The notes under the pieces are model-generated. The model did no database searches, had not been told where the DNA came from, and saw only the letters and a list, made by a program, of their open reading frames with translations. Of a stretch of 64,000 nucleotides of DNA, positions 35,249 to 46,096 are shown piece by piece (the stretch's first letter is position 1; each line of letters starts with the position of its first letter). The DNA is taken from positions 21,629,916 through 21,693,915 of the forward strand of contig JBBCBC010000017.1 in the NCBI GenBank assembly GCA_037126765.1, in the 5' to 3' direction. Position numbers and translations under genes: made by a program. The stretch is from Stenogyne calaminthoides. Taxonomy: Eukaryota; Streptophyta; Magnoliopsida; Lamiales; Lamiaceae.

Positions 35249-36387
35249 ATGGTAGACATTGAGAGTTTTTTCTTCCATTTTAGTGATAATAATTGTTATT
35301 TCACTTTAAATAGGTGGTTTATGGGAATGCCCCTTTTGGTGAATGGTTTATATTTGTTGAATTATGGATATAATGTTCTTAATATACAAAATAAAAGACT
35401 CAAGCTTGGTAATCAAGAAAACCCAACTTCCGTATGACATTGTAGACTTGGTCATGCAAACAAGAAAATAATTGCAAGGATAAAGAAGTTGGACTACTTA
35501 ACCCCATTTGACTTTGAGTCTTATGGTAATTGTGAATCTTGTCTCAAGGGCAAAATGATCAACAAATCATTTTCTGGGAGAGGGGTGCGTACCAAAGAAG
35601 TTCTAAAGTTGATCCACAGTGAAATATGTGGACCATTGCCCACTCTAGCTAGGGGTCACTTCGGTTACCTCATTACTTTTACTGACGATTTCTCGAGATA
35701 CAGATATGTATATCTTATGAAACACAAGTCCGAATCTTTTGAGAAATTCAAGAAGTTTAAAGCTGAAGTATAGAAGCAACTTGGTAAGAGTATCAAGACT
35801 CTTCGATCGGATCGAGGAGGTGAATACCTTAGCCACGAATTCACTGATTATCTGAAGTTTCATGGAATCCAATCACAGTGGACTCCTCCCGGAACACCTC
35901 AAATGAATGGTGTGTCCGAAAGGAGAAACCGAACCTTGTTAGTCATGGTGAGGTCCATGATGAGCTTTTTCTCTCTTCCAACATTCTTATGGGGTTACGC
36001 ATTCCAAACCTCAATCTACATTCTGAATAGGATTCCGTATAAATCAGTTGAGCATATGCCATTTGAGCTGATAAGTTGGAATCCAAAGGTGAAAAGGGTT
36101 ATTTTGTGGGATATCCTAAGGAAACTAGTGGATATTATTTCTATCTACCTGAGAAACAAACGGTCATTGTTTCTAGGCAGGCCAACTTTTTTGAAGACGG
36201 TTACGTTTTTAAGGAACAAGGTCATAAGACGATAGAACTTGAAGAAAATCAAGAACCACAAATTAATAAAGAGACTGATATCTTGTCAAAGCAACATGAC
36301 AAGGAATCAGTGAGAACATTCAGCGATTCTCACGGTGGGAGTTTATCACTAGGTGATCCTCTTTCAGCCAGTGGGAGCGTAATTTGA
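35249..36387 (+). pseudogene. Copia integrase, right copy
   Basis: After a decayed zinc domain (LGHANKKIIARIKKL, CESCLKGKM) the core shows IHSEICGPLPTLARG, in which the expected first Asp is Glu, then LRSDRGGEYLSHEF and QMNGVSERRNRTLL. A stop follows FKAEV at 35773 and the frame resumes at 35903. From 36076 another frame carries GYPKETSGYYFYLPEK, the integrase-RT linker. A block present in the family between the VEHMPFELISWNPK region and this linker appears deleted. Confidence 0.8.
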
Positions 36388-38090
36388 GTAGGCCTCCAAA
36401 TGGACTGAATGAGAACAACACAGTTCAAACTCCCACCCAAGAGGCATCTGAAAGTGTTGCTCTTGAGGACTCTCCGGACATTGATGAATTCGATGCACCA
36501 CAAAATTTTCACGATCAGAATGTACAGCCTGCACAACCACATCTCTGTAAGTCAATTAGGAATCATAATCTGCCCATTAGATACGGTTACCTCTTGGAGG
36601 AACTCGATAATGTGGATAAGGACGATCCTAATACTTACTCTGAAGCAATATCAGATATTGATTCAGGGAAGTGGCATGAAGCCATGAAATCCGAGATGGA
36701 ATCGATATACACCAATCAAGTTTGGGACTTGGTTGAGTTGCCTAAAGGGGTTAGACCCATAGGTTGCAAATGAGTCTTCAAGCGAAAGATCGATGCAAAT
36801 GGCAAAGTACAAACCTACAAAGCTAGGTTGGTGGCGAAGGATTATAGTCAACGCGAAGGCATTGACTATGACGAGACCTTTTCACCGGTTGCAAAGATCA
36901 GGTCCATTCGAATTTTACTTGCGATAGCAGAACAGTATGATTATGAGATTTGGCAGATGGATGTCAAAATAGCTTTCCTAAATGAAAACATTGATAAAGA
37001 AGTGTTTATGACTCAACCAGAAGGTTTTATATCTAAGCCAAATTCTAATCTAGTATGCAAGCTAAAGAGATCATTTATGGATTGAAGCAAGCTTCTAGGA
37101 GTTGGAATATCATATTTGATGAAGTTATCAAGTCTTTTGACTTCATCAGAAATTAAGAAGATCCTTGTGTTTACGTAAACGCAACGGGAAGAATATTGTC
37201 TTCATAATCGTATATGTTGACAACATATTGATTTTGGAAAACAATATCCCGTTAATGCAGTCCGTTAAAGATTGGTTGTCAAAGACCTTCATGATGAAGG
37301 ATCTTGGTGAAGTCTGCTACATCCTAGGGATCAAGATCCACAGGGATAGATCCAAGAGGATGTTGGGGCTGTCACAGTCCAACTATGTAGATAAGATGTT
37401 GAAGCATTTTGCGATGGAGAACTTTAAGATAGGGTCTCTACCGGCAAATCATGGGATAAATCTGTCAAAGAAGGATTGTCCTTCCAGTAAAGCTGATATC
37501 AAGCACATGAAGGATGTCCCATATGCATCCGTAATTGGGTCAATCATGTACGCCATGACCTGCACTAGGCCTGATGTGACCTACGATGTCAGCATTACTG
37601 GTAGATACCAACAGAATCTGGGTGAGTCTCACTGGATTGCTGTCAAGACATTCTGAAGTATCTCAGATGAACTAAAGAATGTTTCCTTGTCTACGGGGAA
37701 CAGTCAGAACTACTAGTAACTGGTTATGTTTCACTCTCAATGATGGGGTGGTCAATTGGAATAGTTCCAAGCAAGTCGACCGCAGATTCAACAACTGAAG
37801 CTGAGTACATTGTTGTATCAAAAGTCTAAAAAAGACTGTGTGGATTTTATAGTTCTTGAGAAAACTAGGGGTAGTTCCGAGTGTAAGTTGTCTAATAAAA
37901 TTATATTGAGACAACGCTGGTGCGATTGCGCAGGCAAAGGAACCGAGATCAACAAACAGAAGCAAACATGTATCCAAACTTATCATTTGATCCGAGAGAT
38001 CATATCGATAGGAAAAATAGAGTTAGAACGTGTTCCCACCAAAACACTGAAGTGTTCATTTACACACTAGACATTTGATGGTCTAGGGGT
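36384..38090 (+). pseudogene. Copia reverse transcriptase and RNase H, right copy (YVDN)
   Basis: Reads WHEAMKSEMESIYTNQVWDL, YSQREGIDYDETFSPVAK and YEIWQMDVKIAFLNENI across short frames. The catalytic box is IVYVDNILILENN: the second Asp of YVDD is Asn, which should abolish activity. LSKTFMMKDLGEVCYILG and MYAMTCTRPDVTYDV follow to 37656. The RNase H tail is scattered to YHLIREIISIGKIELERV near 38035. Confidence 0.83.
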
Positions 38091-38129
38091 TAGACATGTA
38101 GGTGATTGACTCTAGTCGAAGTGGGAGAT

Positions 38130-39648
38130 TGTTAGTATTAGTGTCCTAGAGACAATCACTTATAAGGACATAATACTCGATGATATTCAGATTAATTTAA
38201 TATTATAGTTCATTTAATATTAATGTATGACAATACACCTGTTTGAATAATATGTTTGATTGTTTGCATTTATTCGTGTAAGTGTTCCTATGAACCAATG
38301 TTGTCATTGAGAATGTGAGACTTCATATGACTTAAGCATGATTCTCAAATAGCCCCAATAAAGGATCATCAATAACGAGATATTGATGATGCACTTGAGA
38401 TTGGTGTGCGATCTGCATCATACTCTTAGAGAATGTAGTAAGATCTCACTTACTAAGAGATACTGGGTATCTCATGATAGATGCACAGATACCTTAGAGG
38501 ATATTGGTATACCCATCCGAGAAACCTTTTGATGTAATTCCAAAATATGTGTCTACGGGTGTCTAGGTTAGTTGGAGCGATGTGATACTCCTTTGACTTG
38601 AGGTCAATACGCACGACATGTGTGGAGTGATGAACTTTGACCATGACCGACGCTTGCACCCTTCCATGGGTAGATATGACTTGGATTGGGTTCATCACGA
38701 AATGCATGTGAGTGGTAGTTGAGCCAAGAATATGATTTATTCCTGAATGTGAATTTAGAGAGAATACTCATTTTCTCATCATAATTGGATCTAAATCATC
38801 AGTCGATGCACGTCAGCTCGAACTTTGTGGCCAAGTGTGACATACGTGATCAATTAGTGATTATAGATAATATGATTAAGTTATTTGAATAGACATTTCA
38901 TCATGTTCAAAACTTAATCGAGTATTCGCGAATAAAGGGAAGATATTACAATTGCCTACGTGTTACAAGTAGTTGCAGAATTCCTCGCAACGTGTCTCGT
39001 ATATTGAGAATGTCTGATTTATTATCTATGGTTCAATTAAGACCGTTAGTTTGACTAATCGCTCGATATACGAGGGCCTATGGGTCACACAACAAGTAAC
39101 AATTGTTTACTGATTATAGTTGGTTGATTAAATACTATATTGGATATTAATATTTAATTTATGGAGAATATAATAATAATTATATTTAGAATTAATTATT
39201 ATTATTTAATTAAATTGAATTTAATTAAATAAAATTCTCAATAATAATATATGGAATATTATTGTAGGAAAATATATATATGGAAATCATATTTATGGGA
39301 TTTGATTAAAGATATACTTGGATCTTTTTCTTAATTGGAAATTGCTTAGGATTTAAGCCAAATTTTTTCTACATATACGAGTCCTTGGGATCCAGAATAA
39401 ATACCAGAAACTTATTTCTCCATAAAAATCTCTAGTTAGAATTTTCCTAGCAAATTCATCTCGGGATTCAACACTAGCGAATTGGTGAACGATTGTTACG
39501 TGGATATCATAGTAGAGGAATCCGTGTACGAAGCACTATAAAGATTCTATTTATGTTTATTCGTATTTCAATTATGCAATTATACGTTCGTTGTTAGTGA
39601 ACTGTTTAATTCTGTTGCGCATGTTTTACGTGCCTCTAAATTCCAACA
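38130..39648 (+). mobile_element. 3' LTR of the right copia copy
   Basis: A 1,519-bp LTR starting TGTTAGTATTAGTGTCC and ending AAATTCCAACA, directly preceded by the polypurine tract AAGTGGGAGAT. It is the inverted counterpart of 27557-29103. Confidence 0.82.
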
Positions 39649-40084
39649 ATCCACATCCATTAAAATTTCACCTTCAAAATACATGAAAAACGATGTACCT
39701 TTTCCTCCATGTCTTTCGTTGGCTCACAATGAAACAGAGCTTCCGAAGGCAATCACGTTTAGACGGTATACTTGGTGTGGGAGGACTGGTGAAGAACAAA
39801 AATAAAATCTTGACAATTAATTTTTATTTTATTTGAAGAAGTTTATGTGTTGTGATAAGGCATTAAAGCAGAGAAGGATAGTTGTGACAAATAAAGTTAA
39901 GAATGTAATTTTTTTGTGTATATACCCATTTGGAAGCCCAAAAAAACAAAAATAGCGTTAAATGGTTTTGACACCATTAAAATCAATGATAAGAAGAGTT
40001 GCTTAGAGTACGCCTGAATATCGGAAAAGAATGAAATCAAACCTCTGTATTATAATTTATATGTATTTAGACATCTTTCAAACA
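39649..40084. other. AT-rich spacer, no gene seen
   Basis: No ORF or element boundary was recognised. The sequence does not continue the LTR-element leader at 27214-27556. Confidence 0.45.
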
Positions 40085-40826
40085 TTAATATTTTTTCATA
40101 AATTAAATATTAAATCTAATTTAATATTTAATCAACCAACTATAATCTGTAAATGAGAGTTACTTGTTGTGTGACCCATAGGCCTTTATATACCGAGCGA
40201 TTATTCAAACTAACGGTCTTAATTGAACCCTAGTCAATAAATCAAACATTTTCAATATATAAGGTACGTTGCGAGGAACTTGCAACAACCTGTAACATAT
40301 GTGGACTATTGTGATAATATCCTTTCATTCACGAATGTCCAATTAAATCTTGAACATGATAAAGTGTCTATTCAAATAATTTAATTATTTTTTTCTCATT
40401 TCGCTAATTGATCACGTTTGTCACACTTGGACACAAAGTCCAAACGTGACGTGCATTGACCAATGACTAACGATTCAATTAGTATGAGAAGACGAGTATT
40501 CTCTCTAAATTCACATTGAGAAATGAATCATTTTCTTGGTTCAACTACCACGCACATACACTCTGTGATGAACCCAATCCATGTCATATCTACCCATGAA
40601 GGGTGCAAGCATCGGTCATGGTCAAAGTTCACCACTCCGCACATGTCGTGCGTATTGACCTCAAGTTAGAGGAGTATCACATCGCTCCCACTAATCGAGA
40701 CACCCGTAAACACTTAAGTGGAGTAATATCAAATAGTTTCTTGGATGGGTATACCAATATCCTCTAAGGTATCTGTGCATCCATCATGAGATACATAGTA
40801 TCTCATAGTAAGTGAGAACTACTACA
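40085..40826 (-). mobile_element. LTR fragment of the same copia family
   Basis: About 740 bp match 28066-28790 of the left 3' LTR in the same orientation, including TTACTTGTTGTGTGACCCAT, TCAAGTTAGAGGAGTATCAC and GAGATACATAGTATCTCATAG. The right side stops abruptly at a CACTA-type end; the left boundary is approximate. Confidence 0.75.
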
Positions 40827-41310
40827 CACTATGTCATTTTCGCTGATAGATAGAGGTTTTGAACCGCCATTAAAAGAGGTAAAAAAGGTTAAAAAACCGC
40901 TATCAAACATAGTGATATAATAGAGGCGTTGATAGATAGCGGTTTTTACCCACTATAGTAGGTAGCTTTTATAGCGGCTTTTACCTGCTATCTTATGTAA
41001 ATATTCCACCATTGTACATCGTAACTAATAAAACAGAAACACTTATGACAGCGGTTTAGGAAGACCTATAAGAGCGGTTATTAACCGCTATGGTATGTAC
41101 TTATTATAGCGGTTATTTACCACTATTATAAATTAAATTAAACCCGCTATGGAAGCTTTTTTAACCTGCTTATTATGTGCTTATTATAACGATTTTTAGA
41201 ACCTATTATAGCAGTTATTAACCGCTTTCATATAGCGGTTTTTTTAACCTGCTTATTATGTGCCTATTATAGCGGTTATTAACCGCTATAGTAGCATTTT
41301 TTTTTAAATT
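40827..41310. mobile_element. CACTA (EnSpm-type) terminus with subterminal repeats
   Basis: The end reads CACTATGTCATTTTCGCTG. Within the next 480 bp, ATAGCGGTT and its inverse AACCGCTAT occur about a dozen times in both orientations, the pattern of CACTA subterminal repeats bound by the transposase. It interrupts the LTR fragment at 40826. No TNP-type coding and no opposite TAGTG end were recognised, so the right limit is unknown. Confidence 0.65.
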
Positions 41311-42576
41311 CTGTAGCAAAAATTGAAAATTTAATTTTAAATAAAAGTCAAAATTTCATAAAATACCAATAAAATTGAAATTGTACTTCAATTGTAGTCT
41401 AATGCATTAAAAACTAAATTTAATTTCAAAATGCATTACATTCGTATAAATTCAACTAACATGTCCAAAGTACAATATTAAACAAGATAAGACATCAATT
41501 GCAGTCTTTGAGTAACGTTTTTGACATTCTTACTTAACAAAATTCTCCTTCATTCTTTGGTTCACAACTGAAAGATGGGACTCACAGTCAAGACCAAGCT
41601 TCACATCCAAAGAGGTTTAAATATCTGTAGAAACAATTAATACACTTAGAAAAAGCATGAGCAGTCTCGAACAGTATCAAATTATCGATTTCAAAGACTC
41701 ACATACATCTAAAAATAGCACGGAAATCAAAATGCACAAAAATTTTCATCTAATAAGACGACGCTTAAGAAAAAATATAGCAATCATGATTATGCCTCTC
41801 TAATACTCATACTATTAAGTTAAACAACTGATAATGTTCAGTCAAAACAATTGATACATAATCTAATTAACACATAATCTAAATAAAATTACATTGCTTC
41901 CGAATAACTTAATCTAAAGAAACAATGCAAATTTCTGAGTTGATCAAAATGTGGCCTACAATATAGCACTCCTTCAAACGAGTTGTAACTAGCCAACTGT
42001 AAATTCAACACATAAACATTATTAGAACATGATTAATTATTACTAGTTAATCTTAGCTTTATAGAATTCAGATCTGTAGAAATAACTGTTAGATCAAATG
42101 AAAATAATGATTATATTAAATTGTTAATGCTAAGTAGAAGAACAAACGTAAGAAATTCATTTGAAAACTTACATTTCATCAATTACAAATACAAGAAAAT
42201 ATAAATTCAGAAAGTTTAGTTTTAACATGCACTATACAAATATTTACACTTTCAGCTTGTTTAATTTATTTGCATCTTCTTTTATTTTAAAAGAAAATCT
42301 CTTAAAACTTGCATATTCCTTATTCTATTTTAGATACTCAACATTACTGCATCTGCAAATGGTCTTTACACAGACAGATACCAAATTTGTATCCTATGAA
42401 ATTTAAACATTTTTTAAAATATAAATGCCACATTTGTATAAAAACATGACACTATATCTTCAACCAAATGTAAGGAGTAATAAACTTGTAAGCATTATCA
42501 TTAAACAAAAAACTACCTATATTTCATAATTTATATAGTTACAACTGACTAATGTATCTACTATTTCTGCAATACT
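41311..42576. other. AT-rich DNA, possibly CACTA interior
   Basis: No domain is recognisable; the small frame at 42161-42406 is AT-driven. The stretch could belong to the CACTA element, whose other end is not identified. Confidence 0.4.
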
Positions 42577-43407
42577 TAGGGATGGCAACGGGGCGGATTT
42601 GGCCAAACCCGTAACCCGCCCCGTCATTTTTTTTTTCCTAAACCCGAAATCCTCCTCGACGGATTTTTTGAACCCGCTCAACCGCCCGCCCCATGAACCC
42701 GGCGGGTTTAACCCGCCCCGCATATTTAATTTTGTTTTTCTTTTATTTTTTAATTCGTACTCTTAATTTCATGCATACTACCTCCGTCCCATAAAAGCGT
42801 GCAGATCTACTTTATTATCAAATTTTTGTGAGCGAGTTGTTTATTAGTATTTCAAATGATAAAGTGATTTTTAAAGAGGAGTATTATAGATCTACCTCTC
42901 ATCTATTGCATGCATCTTTAAAAATTATTTTATCATTTCAAATACTAATAAAAACTCGCTCGCAAAAACACGTGAAAACAGTAAACGTGCACGTTTCTTT
43001 GGGACGGAGGGAGTATCATTTTTAAATACATTTCGTTCCTAAAAAATAAAATATAAACTAGAATCATTCAAATTAAAACAAACAAAAAATACATAATATC
43101 ATAATCAATCTCACATTAAAGATGATGATGTGCAATTGAATGAAATTGGAAACAATTGAATTAAGTAACAAACCCTAGAATAGATTACTTAATACATTTA
43201 ATATATACTATATATATATACCATGACCCGGGGCGGGTTTTAAACGGGGCGGGTTTGCCTAATACCACGACCCGCCCCGCATCCGGCGGGTTTTAATTTG
43301 ACTGGATTTTAACCCGCCCCGTAACTCGTTTGACCGGGTTTAACCCGCCCCATCCGGGGCGGATTCGTGCCGGGTTCGGGTTAAAACCCGCCCCATTGTC
43401 ATCCCTA
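42577..43407. mobile_element. hAT-type MITE with 8-bp target duplication
   Basis: The ends are TAGGGATGGCAACGGGGCGG and CCGCCCCATTGTCATCCCTA, 20-bp inverted repeats with two mismatches. An exact 8-bp direct repeat, GCAATACT, flanks it (42569-42576, 43408-43415). Both end regions are rich in AACCCGCCCC/GGGGCGGGTT motifs. A Stowaway lies inside, leaving about 593 bp of its own. No coding capacity. Confidence 0.88.
42778..43013. mobile_element. Stowaway (Tc1/mariner) MITE nested in the hAT MITE
   Basis: The ends are CTACCTCCGTCCCATAAA and TTTGGGACGGAGGGAG. TA dinucleotides flank it at 42776-42777 and 43014-43015. The 236-bp unit is nearly palindromic along its length (GAGCGAGTTG against ACTCGCTCGC, ATTTCAAATGATAAA against TTATCATTTCAAAT). 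Confidence 0.9.
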
Positions 43408-44932
43408 GCAATACTATGTATAATATCACTCATAAAGAGGTCATGATTTTGTTTATTTCCCATTGATTATTTCCTATTCTTGGACTTTTCTCCTTTCTGT
43501 TTGCTTACAAGTAAAAGTCATATTTTCCCAAGACATTTGAGAACACGGAGGGTGAACTGCACCCAAATTCCAAGACAATAACTCACTCACAAGTCACACC
43601 TTAAAAGAACATTCTTTAGTTTAATTATAACCTAATAAATCTAGTTGATGCACCAAATCTCCATTATAGTTGGACTAAGTTTTTTGCAATAATTTTTTTC
43701 TAGTTACATTTGACTACTAATTCACCTGCAAGGTTACCAAATCTTCATTGTCTCGTCACTCTTGAAATTATTTAAAATTAATTTATTCCCTTCTCAGTTT
43801 AGTATAAATAGATAAATATCCATGAAGCTTAAACTCATCCATTCTCATTCAAGTATACAAATAAAAAAAGAAGCAAAATGAATTCAAGTCAACACTTTTT
43901 CCTTTTTAGTTACTTATATTTCCATTCTTTTTAACTTGACTAATTACGAATATAATACGAGTAAAAGTAACTTGTTTGGACTCAATAAGCAAAAGAACTG
44001 TGACTTCAAATTATTACTTAGATGATAATGATAATTGTACAGATTGGTATGCATTTGGTATGACATGACTTGTTAACTTGACTTATATCTTTTCAAAGTA
44101 ACTGCAGTCAAAAGCATCTAACCTCCCAATCCCTTTCTCTTGTAAGCTTAATTTCAATTTCGTTAAATAATTATAAGCTCCAATTCATTCAGCATATCAT
44201 GTTAAGCTTGCACTCAGGCTTAATGGTAAACTCTTCAAGGTTGGGTTTGGATTGAAGAATTAGAAATGCAAGAATTTGAAGTTGGAAGGATTTCAATCTC
44301 TAATGCACGGATTCTTAAAAAAAATCAGATTATGATAAAGATTCGGATTCGCCGAGGGTGGGATTAATTGGATTTCAGGATTCGGACGGATACGCCACGT
44401 GGCGTATCCCAATTTTTTTTTTTTTTAAATCGGATACGCGTATCTTGTTCCGAGAATACGCGTATCGGATACGTATCGGGGTTTTTTTGTAAAATTTATT
44501 AAATTTTTGGGGTTTTTTTGTAAAATTTTAAAACTTACTTACTAATAATTTGAAGGACATATTCTAAAACTTACTAAATTAAACTTACTATTCACGCACA
44601 CACTACACAGATTAATGATATTTGATTTAATTGTTATTTTGTTGTTTATGGGATGAATTTCTTGATATTAGTACTTGTGTTTTAAATACTCTTGGTATTT
44701 TTACAGGTGTTATATATAACTATTGTAATTTTTTTGATATTATTACAGGTGTTATATATAATTAAATAAAAATAAATTGACGTATCATCGCCGTATCGTA
44801 TCCTAAAATTTTAAAAATCTCCGAATCCCTTTTGAATTGTATCAGATATCGCATCAAGACCGATATCAGATCCGCACCCGCACGTGCCGTGCAACACAGA
44901 TTTCAATCCCCATCCAAATTAGACTGGATTTA
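43408..44932. other. AT-rich DNA with GATACG palindromes near its end
   Basis: No gene seen. 44340-44890 contains GGATACG/CGTATCC motifs in both orientations, listed separately. Confidence 0.4.
44388..44475. repeat. Perfect 22-bp palindrome and GATACGCGTATC cluster
   Basis: 44388-44409 is a perfect palindrome from GGATACGCC to GGCGTATCC with CACGTG at its centre. Next come a run of T, GATACGCGTATC, and AATACGCGTATCGGATACG. Related CGTATCGTATCC occurs at about 44795. These look like the ends of an unrecognised DNA element. Confidence 0.7.
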
Positions 44933-45531
44933 GAGTCCGTTTGACACAACTTATAAGCTCTTTAAAATAGCTTATAAGTTGTTTAAGAGCTTATAAGTTT
45001 CTTCGTTTTGTTTGGTAAAATAAGATGTTTAACATCTTATAAGATCTAAAAAAAACTCTTTAGAGCTTATAAGTTCCAAAAAAATAAGTTGGGATATCCC
45101 AACTTATTTTACAAAAATTATATAAGTTCTATCCTATCTCAACACATCTTGGTCCAAATTCAACCTAATCCGTCCCGTTTTCTGCGAAATAAAATTATTT
45201 TTGAAATAAAATTTATTTTCAGGAAAAACAAATTATTTTCAGAAAAAAAAAATATTTTCGGAAAAAAAAATTTTCAGAAAAAAAAATTTCAGAAAAAAAT
45301 TATTTTCGAAATTTTTTTTTTAAAAAAAATTCAGAAATAAAAATTATTTAAAAAAAAAAATTATATATATAAAATTATATTAAAAAATATTAAATAACTT
45401 ATAAGTTGTATAAGTCAAACACTTTAACAACTTATAAGCTACTTAAAAATTACATTTTATAAGCTCTTAAAACAACTTATAAGATGTTATAACTTATAAG
45501 ATGTTTAAAATAAACTTAGCCAAACGTGCCC
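44933..45531. mobile_element. Tourist-like (PIF/Harbinger) MITE
   Basis: The ends are GAGTCCGTTTGAC and GCCAAACGTGCCC (reverse complement GGGCACGTTTGGC), flanked by TTA on both sides (44930-44932, 45532-45534). Both sides carry several CTTATAAG palindromes; the middle is a low-complexity A/T tract. The open frame 45089-45340 reads only that tract. Confidence 0.7.
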
Positions 45532-45664
45532 TTAAAATCCACTAAATCCCTTAATTCAAAATGAAGCTGATGGTTTTCAAGGTAGATGGCGGTTGGTTCA
45601 TTTTTTCAGTTCTCTTGGTTACTTCAATTGCAATCATCTAATAAGTTTTCTGCTAATCCTTTAT

Positions 45665-46096
45665 GGGGCGTTTGGTTCACGGGATTTGATTGATTAGGTA
45701 TGATAGGATTGAGTGGGATTGAATAAAATTAGATTGATTTAACTGGATTTGTTGAATCAAGATATGTGTTTGGATTGTAGGATTAAATTGAGGGATTAGA
45801 TGGGATACCTATTAAAATGTCATAAACACCCTTAAATTGAATTGAAAGAACCACACTTCATTATTGTGAATCTATTCAAACAATAGAAGGACAATTTGTA
45901 ATATTGCATTTGAGATATGCTCTATCCCACCTTTCATATGGGATTGACATATCCCTCCATAGAGGAATTTTGTACATTTTCTACCCGGGCTTGAAGTATA
46001 TCATGGGTCCTCATCCCGCAAACCAAACGGTAGATTAGTTGAGATTAAAATTCTAATCATAGTCTATCCCGATCAATCCCGCGAGCCAAACGGGCC
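45665..46096. mobile_element. Second Tourist-like MITE
   Basis: The ends are GGGGCGTTTGGTTCACGGGA and TCCCGCGAGCCAAACGGGCC, well matched inverted repeats. TAT flanks both sides (45662-45664, 46097-46099), against the TTA/TAA usual for this group, so superfamily placement is tentative. Interior is GGATTGA/TAATCC-rich with no coding capacity. Confidence 0.65.

Larger units (their letters stand above)
34441..39648 (+). mobile_element. Ty1/copia element, right copy of the inverted pair
   Basis: The + strand carries gag, protease, integrase, RT, RNase H, polypurine tract and 3' LTR of the same family as 27557-32670. The outer ends of the pair are both 3' LTR ends (TGTTGG/CCAACA). The bases flanking them (CGTAC on the left, ATCCA on the right) do not match as a target duplication. 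Confidence 0.82.

Noticed and set aside
27545..39653. ATCCA on both sides of the inverted copia pair as a target duplication
   Set aside because: On the left ATCCA lies 7 bp away from the LTR end, so the match is probably chance.
45089..45340. Lys/Phe-rich 83-codon frame
   Set aside because: It covers a low-complexity A/T tract inside a Tourist-like MITE.
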